This document shows positions 1 through 11,700 of a stretch of 64,000 bases of DNA, piece by piece; position 1 is the stretch's first letter, and the number at the start of each line of letters is the position of its first letter. Source of the stretch: Plumapathes pennacea (taxonomy: Eukaryota > Cnidaria > Anthozoa > Antipatharia > Myriopathidae); the NCBI GenBank assembly GCA_964036295.1, contig OZ038470.1:3659501-3723500 (forward strand), given 5' to 3'. Made by a program: the position numbers and the translations under genes. The notes under the pieces were generated by a model. The model was not told the origin of the DNA, searched no databases, and worked only from the letters and a program-made list of their open reading frames with translations.

Positions 1-3000
1 ATTCTGAAACATAGCGTATCACAGAAAGCCATGTAATTCAGTAAACATGGAACCGGAGCATTCTCACTTAGACTCACTGCATCTGCCACTAACTCTTTCA
101 GCAGCAAGAGCGATCAGAGACAAACTTCTCTATTCAATACACAGTAAGCTGTACGAAGTTCAGTATGGAGAAAATGGCAGTTGATCAAATGCTTGAGTTC
201 CAGCTGGTCAGACTATCAATTCTGAGTACAATTTGTTCAGGGCATGCTGGGAAACTTACTACACCCTACAGGTTTGGATTTTACACTGTCAAGAACGTAA
301 TGCATGATGAATAATGTTCGTTTTGGCCGCTCGTACATTAAATATTTGTTGGACGCATGCTCTATTCTCCCACCTCAGAAATGGACTCGCAGTCGACCCG
401 AAGTCATGCCAAACTCCACGTTTGCCGATGTTCCAAGATTATAAGCAGCTGTGTCGGACAGAGTCAGGAGATATTGGGTATTAATTTTTGAAACTAAACT
501 ATCTGTACATGCAGCTGTCAACTGCCTCTAAGACGGACACCCTTGGGGCGAGCCCCAGCTGTCCGTTTTAAAGCCGATTTACACTGTGCGGTATTTGCTC
601 CGGATAAGACAGCCACCCAAGTGATCACACTGTTCGTATGACAGTTATGTGTATGCATTTTCGACATTCCGCGGCTCGGCGGTGAGACAAGAAGTTTTTC
701 CTTTTACTTGAGCTCATGATGCAGACTCTTCTAACTATTCTATTTATGACTAGTGATGTGTAGTGAGAAAGCTAAACTGCAAACTGTGGATGTCATCATA
801 TTTATGTATCAATACTAAGAGTGAAATGAGAAAACTAGGGAAAATTCAGCCAAGTCGATCGAACTGATATTGCAGTGGGAGGTAGCCAAACGTATTATAT
901 CACAATAAAACAACGTCTCAGCTTTTCGGACAAGGCAGAGTTGGCAGATAACGAGGTTTGAATTGCTAGGTCAGCCATAATGGCCGTAAGGCTTCCCAAA
1001 ATTTTCTTCAATTCTCGCATATTGAAAACATGAACGCCGTTTAACAATGTGATACTGCAATATTAGAATATACTCATTGAAAGCCTTCATGGTCGTTTGG
1101 GTTTCGTTAGACAGTTCAATGGACTGACGTTTTGTATGGTGACGGTTACTATTCGCGGCCTCAAACTAAAAAAAAGAACCCAGCCTTTAAGCGGAATAAA
1201 AAGAAACTAGTTGAATTCTGCCTGAGTGTATGGAATTGTAAGTGCTGGTCAGACGTACGTCACGCCGCGTCATATGCAAACTCCCCCAGTGCTTAGAGGT
1301 TGTTTGCTTTTGTGCCGAGCTTCTCAGAGTTCAGTCATCTGCGGCAAACCGCACGCGAATAACAGAATTAAATAAAGAGATAAAAAGGACAATTCCCACG
1401 GAGACGAGTTAAGGTATGGTTATAGTCTCGCAAGTCATTGACTACAACTAATAATCTGAAGGCTTAGAAACCCCACTTGCAGCGAATCTCTCCAGTGAAA
1501 CGATGTGGGGTCTTTAGTAAGAAATAAACGGCAAACACCTGATAAAGAACGGCCATTAAGTTGGTTCAACGTATAAACAGTCCGACTATAACTGCTGATA
1601 ACTTACAACTCAAATGTACCTAAGCTCTCGACGACAGCATTGTATTGTACATATCTAATATAGCAGCGCCACGGATTATAAGTCAGTTGATGACTTTGAC
1701 AGATTAGAAACACCCATGTTACTTTACGGCCTCCAAGCTCAACTTATTTTCATTTATAAGCACAAAACTATACAGGACGTCTGCACGCAGGCTAGCACAA
1801 AACCTGAAGGGATAAATAATATTTATCTCAGTTGATGTGAAGAGAAGCTCGCGATTCAGCGGACGTACGGGTGGCCCGAAATGAAATTCATGTTACAAAA
1901 GATGAACACTTTCCTTATCGGAAAACTATACTTACAACTTGACAGATTAAAAGTCTGTATCAAATTGTAGAAATTTAAAATCTTGAGGAAATACTGAAAC
2001 GTGACTGAAGTCAATTCTAAATTGATATTTGTTTTCTGCTCTGTGGCAGAACGTGACAAACCTCCCGCGCGCAATTTCCAGATGTCTCAAGTATCAATTT
2101 TAGGTGATTTCCGCATTGACCGAGTAAGAATTAAAGATTTACATATGGGGGAGGTTAGTCAACCTTTTGTTTTGACTATAATATATGTCGTTCTAACGTA
2201 AACTTCTCCAAAATTATGCTTTCCTTCGGACTGCTTTGTGTGGCTTCAATGTTAAACTTGAACGCGTTTTTGTTTTAGATAAGCACCAAAAAATACTAGA
2301 GAATCATATTCATGCAAATCAAACTCATTCTCAAAAAAAAAAAAGGTTTCATAAGGCCTCTGTTTGAAACAGAGGCAACAAGAGTCTCGCAAATGGCCTA
2401 CAATAAGGTTTTTTGTCACAATACGCATTCAATATACTGACTGTGATGATGTCCAAGCTAATTAATTTTGTTTTAAATTCAAATTTGGTAGAATCAATTA
2501 CTGAATTGTTTTTTTTTTTTTCGGCACGTCTTGTGGCATACGAAGATTTAGTCGTCTTGTGTCAAACGAATAGACGTCATACAAAACAGTCCCATACAAA
2601 TGGCGCGCAAGGGGTTATGAGCTCTTCTCTCAGTTACCCAGAATTCAATGAGGTCAATCGAACCGGTTAGTTTTTCTTGTGATAAATCGACTAATGGGCG
2701 ATGTGTGAAAGCTTGGTCTGACGTTTCGAGTGTTAGCCCTTCTTCGGAGCGTCCAAGCTAACGCGCCGATGTGAAAACGCATCGTTTTAAAAATCCTCGT
2801 TTCCGACTGATTTGCTTTTATTTGAAAAGACATCGTTTTCGAAATTTCCGTTTTGAGACTCCTGCCTGCTTTCGACAGTGAAACCGTCGTCTACACTAAT
2901 TTGTCTTCTTAAAACCCATTCTTTCAAAAGCCTCCGCTTGAAATCGTTATAGCTCGGACAGAAGGCGAAAACGCGTATCTTTTTTCGTGATCGAAGCCTC

Positions 3001-3253
3001 CGTATAAAAATCAACCGAGAAACGACACGTCACGTACGCAGGTCCGTTAGTACTTGTAAGTTTCTCACGGTCAGCACAAAATAACAATAAAAGTCGCTTA
3101 GTTGCCTTTCAGTCGACTCCAATCAACTTTAAAGCATTGAACAATATTGTCTCACGGGTAACACTCGGCAGCAATTGCCAGGTCGGATGGAACAATTGCT
3201 GGTTATGCTTGTTTTACAAATCATAGAGTCTAGGTTAACGAATGTAAACAACT
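1..3253. other. Intergenic DNA, no gene recognised
   Basis: All open frames here are short and resemble no family I know. I see no credible splice-linked exons. A GC-rich hairpin occurs near 533-576, with TGTCCG/CGGACA arms flanking GGGGC/GCCCC. Homopolymer runs occur at 2332-2344 (A) and 2509-2521 (T). Confidence 0.6.
2693..2768. repeat. Dispersed repeat fragment (copy 1)
   Basis: This segment contains GATGTGTGAAAG, then TGACGTTTCGAGTGTTAG and CCTTCTTCGGA. A related segment at about 49533-49600 carries GATGTGTGAAAG, TGACGTTTCAAGCGTTAG and CCTTCGTCGGA in the same order. Two diverged copies 47 kb apart mark a dispersed element, possibly a retroelement tail. No coding part is attached to either. 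Confidence 0.5.
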
Positions 3254-3735
3254 GGGCCCGGTTTTTCGAAAGTCGATAAGCTAATCCAGGATTAACGAAA
3301 TTCTTTCTCTCAACCTCTCTGCCAACAAACTGCAGGGTTTTGTTCAAAGATGGATTAAAAAGCTCGTTCCAGCTTAAAACGTTGCCAAGAAAGTCGTTGT
3401 GGACGAAACTTTCACGTTTTCAGGCTTACATAAGGCCATAAAGTTTATACCTAATCCAGGATTAGCCTAATCGTGCTTTGCAAAACCGGGCCCAGGGCCC
3501 AGTTTTTCAAAGCACAATTAGGCTAATCCTGGATTAGGTATAAACTTTCTTGTCATTTATAAGCCTAAAAACGTGAAAGTTTCGTCCACAACGACTTTCT
3601 TAATAACGTTTTAAGCTGGAACAAGCTTCTTATTCCATCTTTGAACAAAATCCTGCAGTATATTGGCAGAGAGGTCGAGAGAAAGAATTTCGTTAATCCT
3701 GGATTAGCTTAATCGACTTTCGAAAAACCGGGCCC
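3254..3735. mobile_element. Two ~240-bp MITE-like elements head to head (large palindrome)
   Basis: The left arm (3254-3493) starts GGGCCCGGTTTTTCGAAAG and ends GGGCCC. The right arm (3495-3735) is its reverse complement at roughly 90% by eye, again bounded by GGGCCC. Each arm also has internal inverted ends: AATCCAGGATTA and CTAATCC motifs beside both GGGCCC termini. There is no coding capacity. The two arms touch with one base between them, so the locus is a ~480-bp fold-back. A degenerate single copy lies at 13526-13737. Confidence 0.8.
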
Positions 3736-5429
3736 AGCATGATGGACCTTACAAAGTCTGTCCGAATGGTAAGGCCGGATAATTAGCCGTCTAGTCTATT
3801 TCCAGTATATTTTACAAGTGGAAGGTAGACGAATATATCCAAAGTGGTTACAAAAAGTGCTTTATAGACTTTTCGGGCAGATGGTCAGTCAGTTTTGAGG
3901 CCGTGACTAGAATACTGATTAACATTAAGTCCATTGTTCGATCGCATACAAAAGTGTCTTGGGAAATCCCTAATTGTTCCTCCTCGTTACCAGGGGAGAA
4001 TATCCAGGTTGTGCATTTATTACAAGCATGAATAGACGACGACCGTTGGTGTTCTTGGCCGAGAAACGAATTGGGAATACCAGATCAGCTTAGGTAGGCT
4101 CCGCATTCTGATGTACAACTACTTAAAAAAAGCGCCAACACACACCCACTGATTGTCGCTATACGCAGTCTTCAGGTAGGGAAATCTCCTGAAATTAGCT
4201 TGGTAAAAAAAATACGTGTGAAGTCCTTGTCAGATAAGAAACAACTTGACCGGACAGACTTTTTAACCGGCTATCTAAAACATTTTATAGTTTACTCTGA
4301 CAAGAGTACCATATTCTGTAACACCAGGTAAATATTTCATCTTTGATAATCGTAAATTCGAACACGTACTGTTGAGCACAAAACAAAATCCTAGCCTTCA
4401 CGCTAATATATTGTTAAATCGCGAGTAATGGATTGTAACTCGATTAGGATATATTGGTCGTAGAAGGTTGCTCGTGTGGAGTTGGGGTAAATATATTTTT
4501 ATCTATTTTGATGTCCACTCATGCTTATCATTAAAGGGGTAGTGTAAGTGCATGCGCGCGCGTTTGGTCGAGTCTTGAAAACATTTGTCCAATATTTTCA
4601 AGCCTGAAATCCAAGAAGGCATCCACAACGGCGATGGATCTGCCGTTCGATCGCTCACCGCCGTTGTGATGATAACTCGGGTTGGTGGGGTTTATTAGGC
4701 CCCTAGCAAAAGAATGCTAACATGCCCAATAAAGACAGTGTTACAATGTGTAAACAGCACATGTTAGCCAAATTAATCTTCTCAAAACAAGTAGAGTACA
4801 GAATCGCGGAGCGCAATGGACTGTAGTTGAGAGGCATATGGTCGATTTTTCGGCGGCGAGTTTATTACGAAGTCACAGTAATATATGCAAATCTACCTAG
4901 CAAAGGCCGACCATTAATAGATGCTTGGAAAGCATTTTAGCATTTGACTGTATTAGCTAACTACAATCAGCTACAGTCTGTCATAAGTAACGCAAGCTAA
5001 AGGAAAAGAGAGAGAAAAAAAGGTGAAATATGACTCTTGTGCTAGCGTTTATGCTTGCTTCACTCATGAAACCCAGGCTTTACTTTGTACTATTCCTCTA
5101 TATATTTTTTGACACAGGGCAAAGTCCATTACTGCATTTTATGCTAAGAACGTAAACGAGAAATGCAAAGGACGCACGCCCACTAAACTACAGGTAAGAT
5201 ATAACGCAATTCCTACAGCAATTGCTTTTAGTGACTAGTTTCTTGACAAAGAAAATTTTCTTCGTGTTACACAATATGTTGTTATAATTCATCCACACAA
5301 ACACACATTCTTTCTCATTATACTTAAAAAAATTGCCCCGATAAAATGAGCGAGTTTGGAAGTACCAATTGTAATCTACGAAAATGTACGTTGCTGCCGT
5401 TCGCGATTTAACCCTTTCACTGCCAAAAG

Positions 5430-5725
5430 TGAACTTTAAAGTCAACGTGGAAAGCTCCTGAACTGTTAAATGAAACCTAAAGGTCTAAACATCTCTCAAT
5501 GAATACACTGTAATAGCAGTGTTCACTTCCAACTTCCGACCTATCAAATGAAACCTACAGGTGTGACCACTCAAACGAAGGCTCACAATTAGTACATTAT
5601 GGTATCAGTGTTCACTTCCAACTCCTGTACTATCAAATGAAACCTAAAGGTGTGACTACTCAAATGACACGCAGCACTTTGTTGTTGAGCGTCTTTAAAA
5701 GAACAAAATCGGCAGAGAAAGGGTT
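5430..5725. repeat. Dispersed repeat family with CACACCTTTAGGTTTCA core
   Basis: Two to three imperfect internal units (about 5437, 5530, 5610) share ATCAAATGAAACCTA followed by AGGTGTGAC, and AGTGTTCACTTCCAACT. Reverse-oriented relatives occur at 9612-9725 and 39965-40105, and a fragment at 24050-24085. The copies sit in introns and intergenic DNA alike. Neither coding capacity nor clear terminal inverted repeats were seen. Confidence 0.6.
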
Positions 5726-6246
5726 AACACTAAAAATATATTATGTACAGAGCACGAGGAAAACAGAACAAAACTAAAAAAATGTCACAATAAAATGAAA
5801 ATAAGCTAAAACCATGCCTACAACTCAACGTATTCACAATCTTCAAAGTTCCACTCACTTAAACCTACCTACCCCAGATACAGTGTTTTGTCTATACATC
5901 TAACACGAGTGATATATGCCCTTCAACCATCAAATATTAATAATTAATAATTATTATTGGCGAGCATCTAAGATGCTCGAAATGGGAAAAGAAAAAAAAA
6001 GAATATCCGATGTCACCCGCATTTTACCGGGGTCCTCATAGTCTGATTATTATGGTTTCTCTCTACTTTAGTTAATCCATCAAACATGACTATTAAGAAA
6101 CCTTGTGTAATATTGTTTGACATCTTTTACCGCGTTTGGATACGAACATGATTCGGAGATAGCGAGCCCGAAGAGAATGCATGACATGGAAGTACATCGA
6201 AAATTATTCACAGAAAAAAGGTGCCATTAACACATAGCGAACAAGA

Positions 6247-6306
6247 CTGCCGAAGTGTTACGTCATCACCGAAGTGTACGTCATCACTGAGGTGTTACGT
6301 CGACAT
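6247..6306. repeat. Three tandem ~18-bp units with TACGTCATCAC
   Basis: Three near-identical units (CCGAAGTGTTACGTCATCA, CCGAAGTGTACGTCATCA, CTGAGGTGTTACGTCGAC) follow one another. The first two carry TACGTCA, which resembles a CREB/ATF half site or a degenerate CRE. It could be chance microduplication. No transcript start is evident nearby. Confidence 0.6.
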
Positions 6307-6585
6307 TTTTCAAATATCGCACCGTTACGTGGATTACAAGCAAACATAAAGGAGCTAAAAGTTTCCAAGGTCTTCCGCACTGATTCCAGAATAAGAGATT
6401 TGTGTAAAAGCGTTCACATCTTTAACGACCCAAATCTTATCTATCGCTGTTGATCCGTTCACTTCTGAGTTCAAAATACAAATTCTCCCGACCATTCACG
6501 ACAAGACGCGACGCGACGAAAATTCATAGTTCAATCAGCATACCCTTGGGCAAGCTGCCAAATACCAACTTCTCTTTACTGTGTG

Positions 6586-6605
6586 ATATATATATATATA
6601 TATAT
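6586..6605. repeat. (TA)n microsatellite
   Basis: About ten alternating TA dinucleotides. Confidence 0.9.
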
Positions 6606-6939
6606 GTCTCTGGTTACAGAGTGAAAGGAGAAAATGCAGTTATCACTTCGGTACTTCACTCGCAAACAGGAAACAGAAAGAAAACCAAACGACGGAAAGG
6701 TAAAATAATTCAATGTCTTGCAGCTACAGTTTCTTTGGATTCTCGAAATCTTAATATTACGATATTTTAGTAAAATTCGAGTTTTCGTAGAAGGTGGTTA
6801 AATTTTTTTTGAGTGAATGTCTGTGCGATGGTGTTTTCGTCGAAGAATCGGACTGATCCTTCAGTTGTTGGTTAAATGAATTCAATATATAAATCACTCT
6901 TATAGAAACTGCAGATAGTTTTACCCAAGCAAGGTATAA

Positions 6940-7250
6940 AGCGCCATATTCTCCTTACTGTGCTAAATATTTGTTTATATTTTAAGAAGATTAAATCTTC
7001 ACCTTGCCTTCACCCCCGAGTGATCAACTTCAATTTTCTCCTTCGTGTTCTCACCAAAGATATATATCACACAGTATGGAGAACTTTGCTTTTGATACCT
7101 TGCTCATATTACAGCAGATTGAACTATCAATTCTCACTACATCACTCATACATTTTCTTCTTGAATGGTTGGGTGAAAATATGTATTTTGAGCTCCGCCC
7201 CTTCCCCGGTGCAATTTTGCGTTGGTCCCGGTTCCATGGGATCAAACTTG
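6940..7250. repeat. Abundant dispersed repeat (ACTCATACATTTTCTTCTTGAA family)
   Basis: The segment includes TGATCAACTTCAATTTTCTC, then TCTCACCAAAGATATAT, a TACAGTATGGAGAACTT block, TCACTACATCACTCATACAT and TTTGAGCTCCG. The same blocks recur, in both orientations and variously truncated, at about 10255-10290, 10870-11010, 11285-11345, 13215-13320, 14925-15045, 16975-17175, 33040-33200, 33410-33560, 33990-34130, 41150-41250, 43890-44030, 51740-51945, 52060-52240 and 52625-52760. That is at least 15 copies in 64 kb. No reading frame is conserved, so it is probably a non-autonomous element. Confidence 0.75.
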
Positions 7251-7393
7251 TCAATGAAATAAGATATATGATAAAGAAAGCTGGGTGTTTTTCTAACCCG
7301 TGGAAAAGACAAATGCAAAGCCTTGACTACACCAGCTGGTACAAGAAGCGATTGAGACGGAGCTCATTTTGTCCCGCGGCAGTGACGGGTTGA

Positions 7394-7474
7394 GGTATCA
7401 CCCCCCCCCCCCCCGCCCCCTTCCCACATGTACAGTATGGCATATTTGGAGGGGGGGGGGGGGGGGTGATACCT
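7394..7474. repeat. Poly-C/poly-G fold-back
   Basis: GGTATCACC followed by a C run (7401-7414) is mirrored by a G run (about 7450-7466) ending GGTGATACC. The two arms are reverse complements around a ~35-base spacer holding TACAGTATGG. The G tract could also form a quadruplex. It may be the collapsed end of the adjacent dispersed repeat. Confidence 0.75.
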
Positions 7475-8069
7475 TAAACTAGAAAAATTAATCCGAACAA
7501 AGGTCCCTTTCACTTCCAAGCTAAAAATGCAGATTGTGCCAGCTATTTAAGAAGAAGATGTACGAGTGATAAAATCAGCTTTCATCTAAGGAGAGGAAGC
7601 CATCAAAAGCCAAGTTCTCCATGTAACTGTACGATATACCTCTGGCGAGAAACCGAAGGCAAAAAAACAACTAGATCAATCTTGGGAGTGAAAGGGTTAA
7701 AACGGAGATATACAAAGACAAACCGCTTGTGGTCTGCGGGAAGAAGAGCAAGGGCTTCGACGCATGGATACTACTACCTCGCAGACAATGACACTCTGTT
7801 TTGAAAGAGATATACAAGTGGATCTATAATTTGGTGGCGCTCCTAAATTTAACATTAATTTTCATATGTACATCTCTGCGTTGCTCAAGTTGGGGCGTAA
7901 GAGTATAACGTTACCTATAACACTAACCGACCGTGCCTGACGACGTGGATTGGTGACCAGCACTTTTCTTAAGCATGATAGTGGCCATTGTTGTGCGAGG
8001 ACGGTGAAACACGGCCAGACACAGTCAACAGGGATTCTGGAGGAAAACCCGGAGATTGTTGAGAACGAA

Positions 8070-8708
8070 CTACTGTTTAGCACCGAATTGGTACATGAAG
8101 TCCTGTAAGTTTTGTCTCCGGAATGAATTTCCCGCATGCCCTTGAGCCCCAAGGCCACCATTCTGTTGCGCAAATCCAGCGGTCTGCTGCTGTGTTGGCA
8201 TGCTTAAGCTCTGTTGCATCGACATATCGCTTTGTAGAATCGTCCGGAGCGACTCCGAACCTTGCATAGTGGGTTTCGACCACGGCTGGCTTTGAAAGTT
8301 CACAGAGTTCACGAGGCCACCATTAGCAGGAGCGCTGAGGTGGTTCATGTTCGTGTCCCCTAGTGTCGTCGTACTTTGATTCGTGACCGGAAACGAGCCG
8401 CAACGACTGAGTCCATTGCGATTTGGCGCCTGTCGGACGGTGCGCGGCACCGCACCTGTATTGGCGAAGGAGGGCTCCGAGGTGGAGCCGAAAGGGGCCA
8501 TGGGATGTCTCTGCTGCTCTAAGGCGCCGAAGCACTCTGGGAATGACAGAGTTGGCTGAGGTGATGTCGGGGTGACCACTTCTTGTTTTATTTCCGCGGG
8601 AAAGGGTAAGTTATGATTACCCGTCGGGTAGGGCAAACGAGGCGGAAGACTCACCGCGCGGTTCACAGTAATGTGCTGCTGTGGTTGCTGTCGATGTTGT
8701 TGCTGCCG

Positions 8709-8760
<52 letters not shown>

Positions 8761-11700
8761 CGACGCTGTTCAATTGGAGAAGGGCATATATTCCTACGTA
8801 CGATTTCTTCCTCCATCTGATCAACCATGTCAACGATTCTTGCATCGTCACCCATCACGGGCATGTTCTGGATGCCACCCGACGAGGCGCCTGGAAGAGT
8901 GTTGTTCTCAGGTCTCTGCCGCGTCGCACTGCCTCGGATGCCCCAGGAATTCAGCCCATTAATCTGAGAAGCGCTGGCCTTAGCTGGCGAAACAGAAAGC
9001 CCGAACGACTGGTCACCGGGCATCGTGGTGGCTGTGGCGGTCAGATGGCTCAATCTGGATGCATGCGCAGTTGCGCTGTTTCTCTCTGAAGTGCCAAATC
9101 TGCAAGACGTGGAAGCGCCAAAACCGAGGCCGTCAGAGAGATCTTCCTGCTTTCTGATCGGCATGGGCATTACTGCATTGGTCAGGCACTCCAAATCGGC
9201 GTCGGTTGGCGAGATCTCCTCCAGCTTTGGCCCACCAAAGCTGCCATCGTCCTGTACGATCGTGGATGACGACGGCAGCCCTAACACTGCACTGAAAGGC
9301 CCCGACGCCGTTTCATACTTGGGCAGGACCGGCGCATCGTAGCCGTCAAATACGAAAGCCGCCAATAATCGATCCACGTCGGACATCTGAGGCATCTCAG
9401 CTCCACCCATAAGCTGGCTTAAATCGTCGAGATCGTCTTCCAATTTATCTGACTCCATGTTCATCGGTTGAGAGGGCCCTGTCATCCACGGCGGGTTGAA
9501 CACTTCGTTCTCCAGTGGGGGCGGTTTGTAGCCGGTACGCGTGAGAGCAACGCTGTCCAGTAGGGTGGGCTGGGGAATCAGTTTGTCCGCTGCAACAAAA
9601 ACACGACCGTTAGGTTTCATTTGACAGTTCAGGAGTTGAAAGTGAACACTGCTATTAGAAGTTAATCATTGAGAGTTTTGCCTGATTTGTCACACCTTTA
9701 GGTTTTATTCGGCAGTTCAGAAGTTAAGATGTTTTGTTTAGACAAAGTCGCCTTGGGCACTGAAAGGGTATGCCTTTATTTACTTGAATCTCATGCCGAT
9801 AGTCATATGAGGCAAAGCAAGGGCAAGGCAAAACGAGGGTACATTGTTGCGGCAACATTGTGTCAATCGATGTTTCCAGGGTGCCAAAAATGTGCGGCAA
9901 CATTGTTGCGCTCAGTTGTGTCCAGGACACAAATCTTGTGTCCGCAACAAAAATGTTTCACGTGTGGCAAAACGGGGCAACACTTGGAAAACATGCGCGC
10001 GCTAGCAATGTCCTCGTTTTGTCAGGCCTTTAGTTCTTGTGCATTTAACTGCATAAAACTTACCATTTTGATTCCAGTTGGGGAAAGGCATCACTTGGTC
10101 GTCGATCTGTGCGTCATGGAACTGCGGGTCCTCGTTGTCATTGCTCACCTCGCTGATGTACTGACCAAGCGCCGGCTTGTGTTCCATCTGCGCCATTCCC
10201 AGCACCACCCCGCGGTGCTCCACCTGACTGTGAGGTAACAACAAACTGTCAACTTTCACCAAGCTCACAATACAAATTCTCCCAAACCATTTTTACAGAG
10301 ACCACATACAGTAAATGACACGAAAAAAAAAAGTCTTGGAGCCAGCGATCGCATAATTTTTCGAGTAAGTGGTCATTGCACAAAAACTAAAAACGTCAGC
10401 GTAGTTCGTGCAACGGTTGTAAGCCCTGACCAAATGGACTCACATGTCGACCCAGTTCGGCTTGCATTTAGCCACCTACTCGACTTGCGTATCGGTTTGT
10501 TCACCCAACACTCAAGTCCGTGAGAAGGCTGTCATTATGAACAAAGATTGCTTCCGTAATGGCGGAGCTCTAAGGAAAATTCAGGGTTTATAACGGGGTA
10601 CCAGGCTGTTGCAGGCGACATACCTGACAATGTAGTTTAGGCACAACATCTGCTTGAGTTCTGGATTCTTCGGGTGAGGGATGAGGGAACACTTCGTCTG
10701 CATCCACACCCAACCGCCGTTTTTGTTCATCCAGCGGTAGTACTTGGTCAACACTTGACCCTTGTTGAGAACTAAACAAACAAACAAACAAACAAGAGAT
10801 GAGGAGAACAGGCCTTTTCCATTCACAGGACCAAGACTAGATCAAGAAAATACGACCCTGTTAGAGACGTTCAAGTTCTATATCCAAAATGTATAAGTGA
10901 TGTAGTGAGTAAGCTATCAAAAGCCAAGTTCTCTATACTATATTATATATTTCTGTTGAGAAACTGCAGGAGAAAATTGAAGTTGATCAGTCTTGGGAGT
11001 GAAATAGTTGAGATAAAGAACCCTGAAAACCATACCCTGTCCACCGGAATATCCCCATACAGGAAGTACCCCAACCCCATCCCATCCCCCTACATGTAGC
11101 GATACATGGGACGAATTTGATTCACTAACACTTAGCGTGATGGCCTTGAATCAGAGCTACATCGCTGCCGTGGTAGAAATCATAGGCAGACATGCCGACA
11201 ATGTCCCTGGCAACATAATCCATGAACTTGTGAATTCTGCAAGTGGAAAGGACAACATGAGCATTCAAAGCCCATTCCCTTCTGAGCTTGTCATGTAAAT
11301 TCTCCCAAGCGTTCGAGAAGAAAACATATAAGTGATATAGTGAGAATTGACGAAAGGGAAAGCGGCATACCTTCCCTCGCAGTACACAATCTTCAAATCC
11401 ATGTTAACACGACTCACAAACATGTCGCACTCCAGTGGCAATTCGTTTATGTTTGTCGTGGGCAGTGGTTGGCCCACAGCAATGAGGGCCGCTTTGCGGA
11501 GACCTGGTCCGTACTCTCCCTTATACTCCTTTAGACGGCCCATACAGTGAATAACCTGGAGGAAAATACAAACAAACAAACAAAACAACGAAAAGAAAGA
11601 AAAGTACTGTGAAAATGGGGCAGTTAAAATCCTTCTAAAAGATGTTATTCATCACCACAACCGGAGTTTCAAACATGTTGCTAAAGGTGAATCAAGCCCA

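Larger units (their letters stand above)
3736..6940. other. Intergenic DNA, no gene recognised
   Basis: No supported exon was seen. Inverted CGGCG/CGCCG segments at about 4625-4670 may form a hairpin. A short perfect hairpin with CGAGCATCT/AGATGCTCG arms lies at 5961-5979. The rest is AT-rich unique-looking sequence plus the repeats listed separately. Confidence 0.55.

Noticed and set aside
8613..9342. Plus-strand frames (158, 93 and 105 codons) opposite the bHLH-PAS last exon
   Set aside because: Shadows of the coding minus strand; the poly-Leu and poly-Val runs are antisense reads of the CAA repeat.
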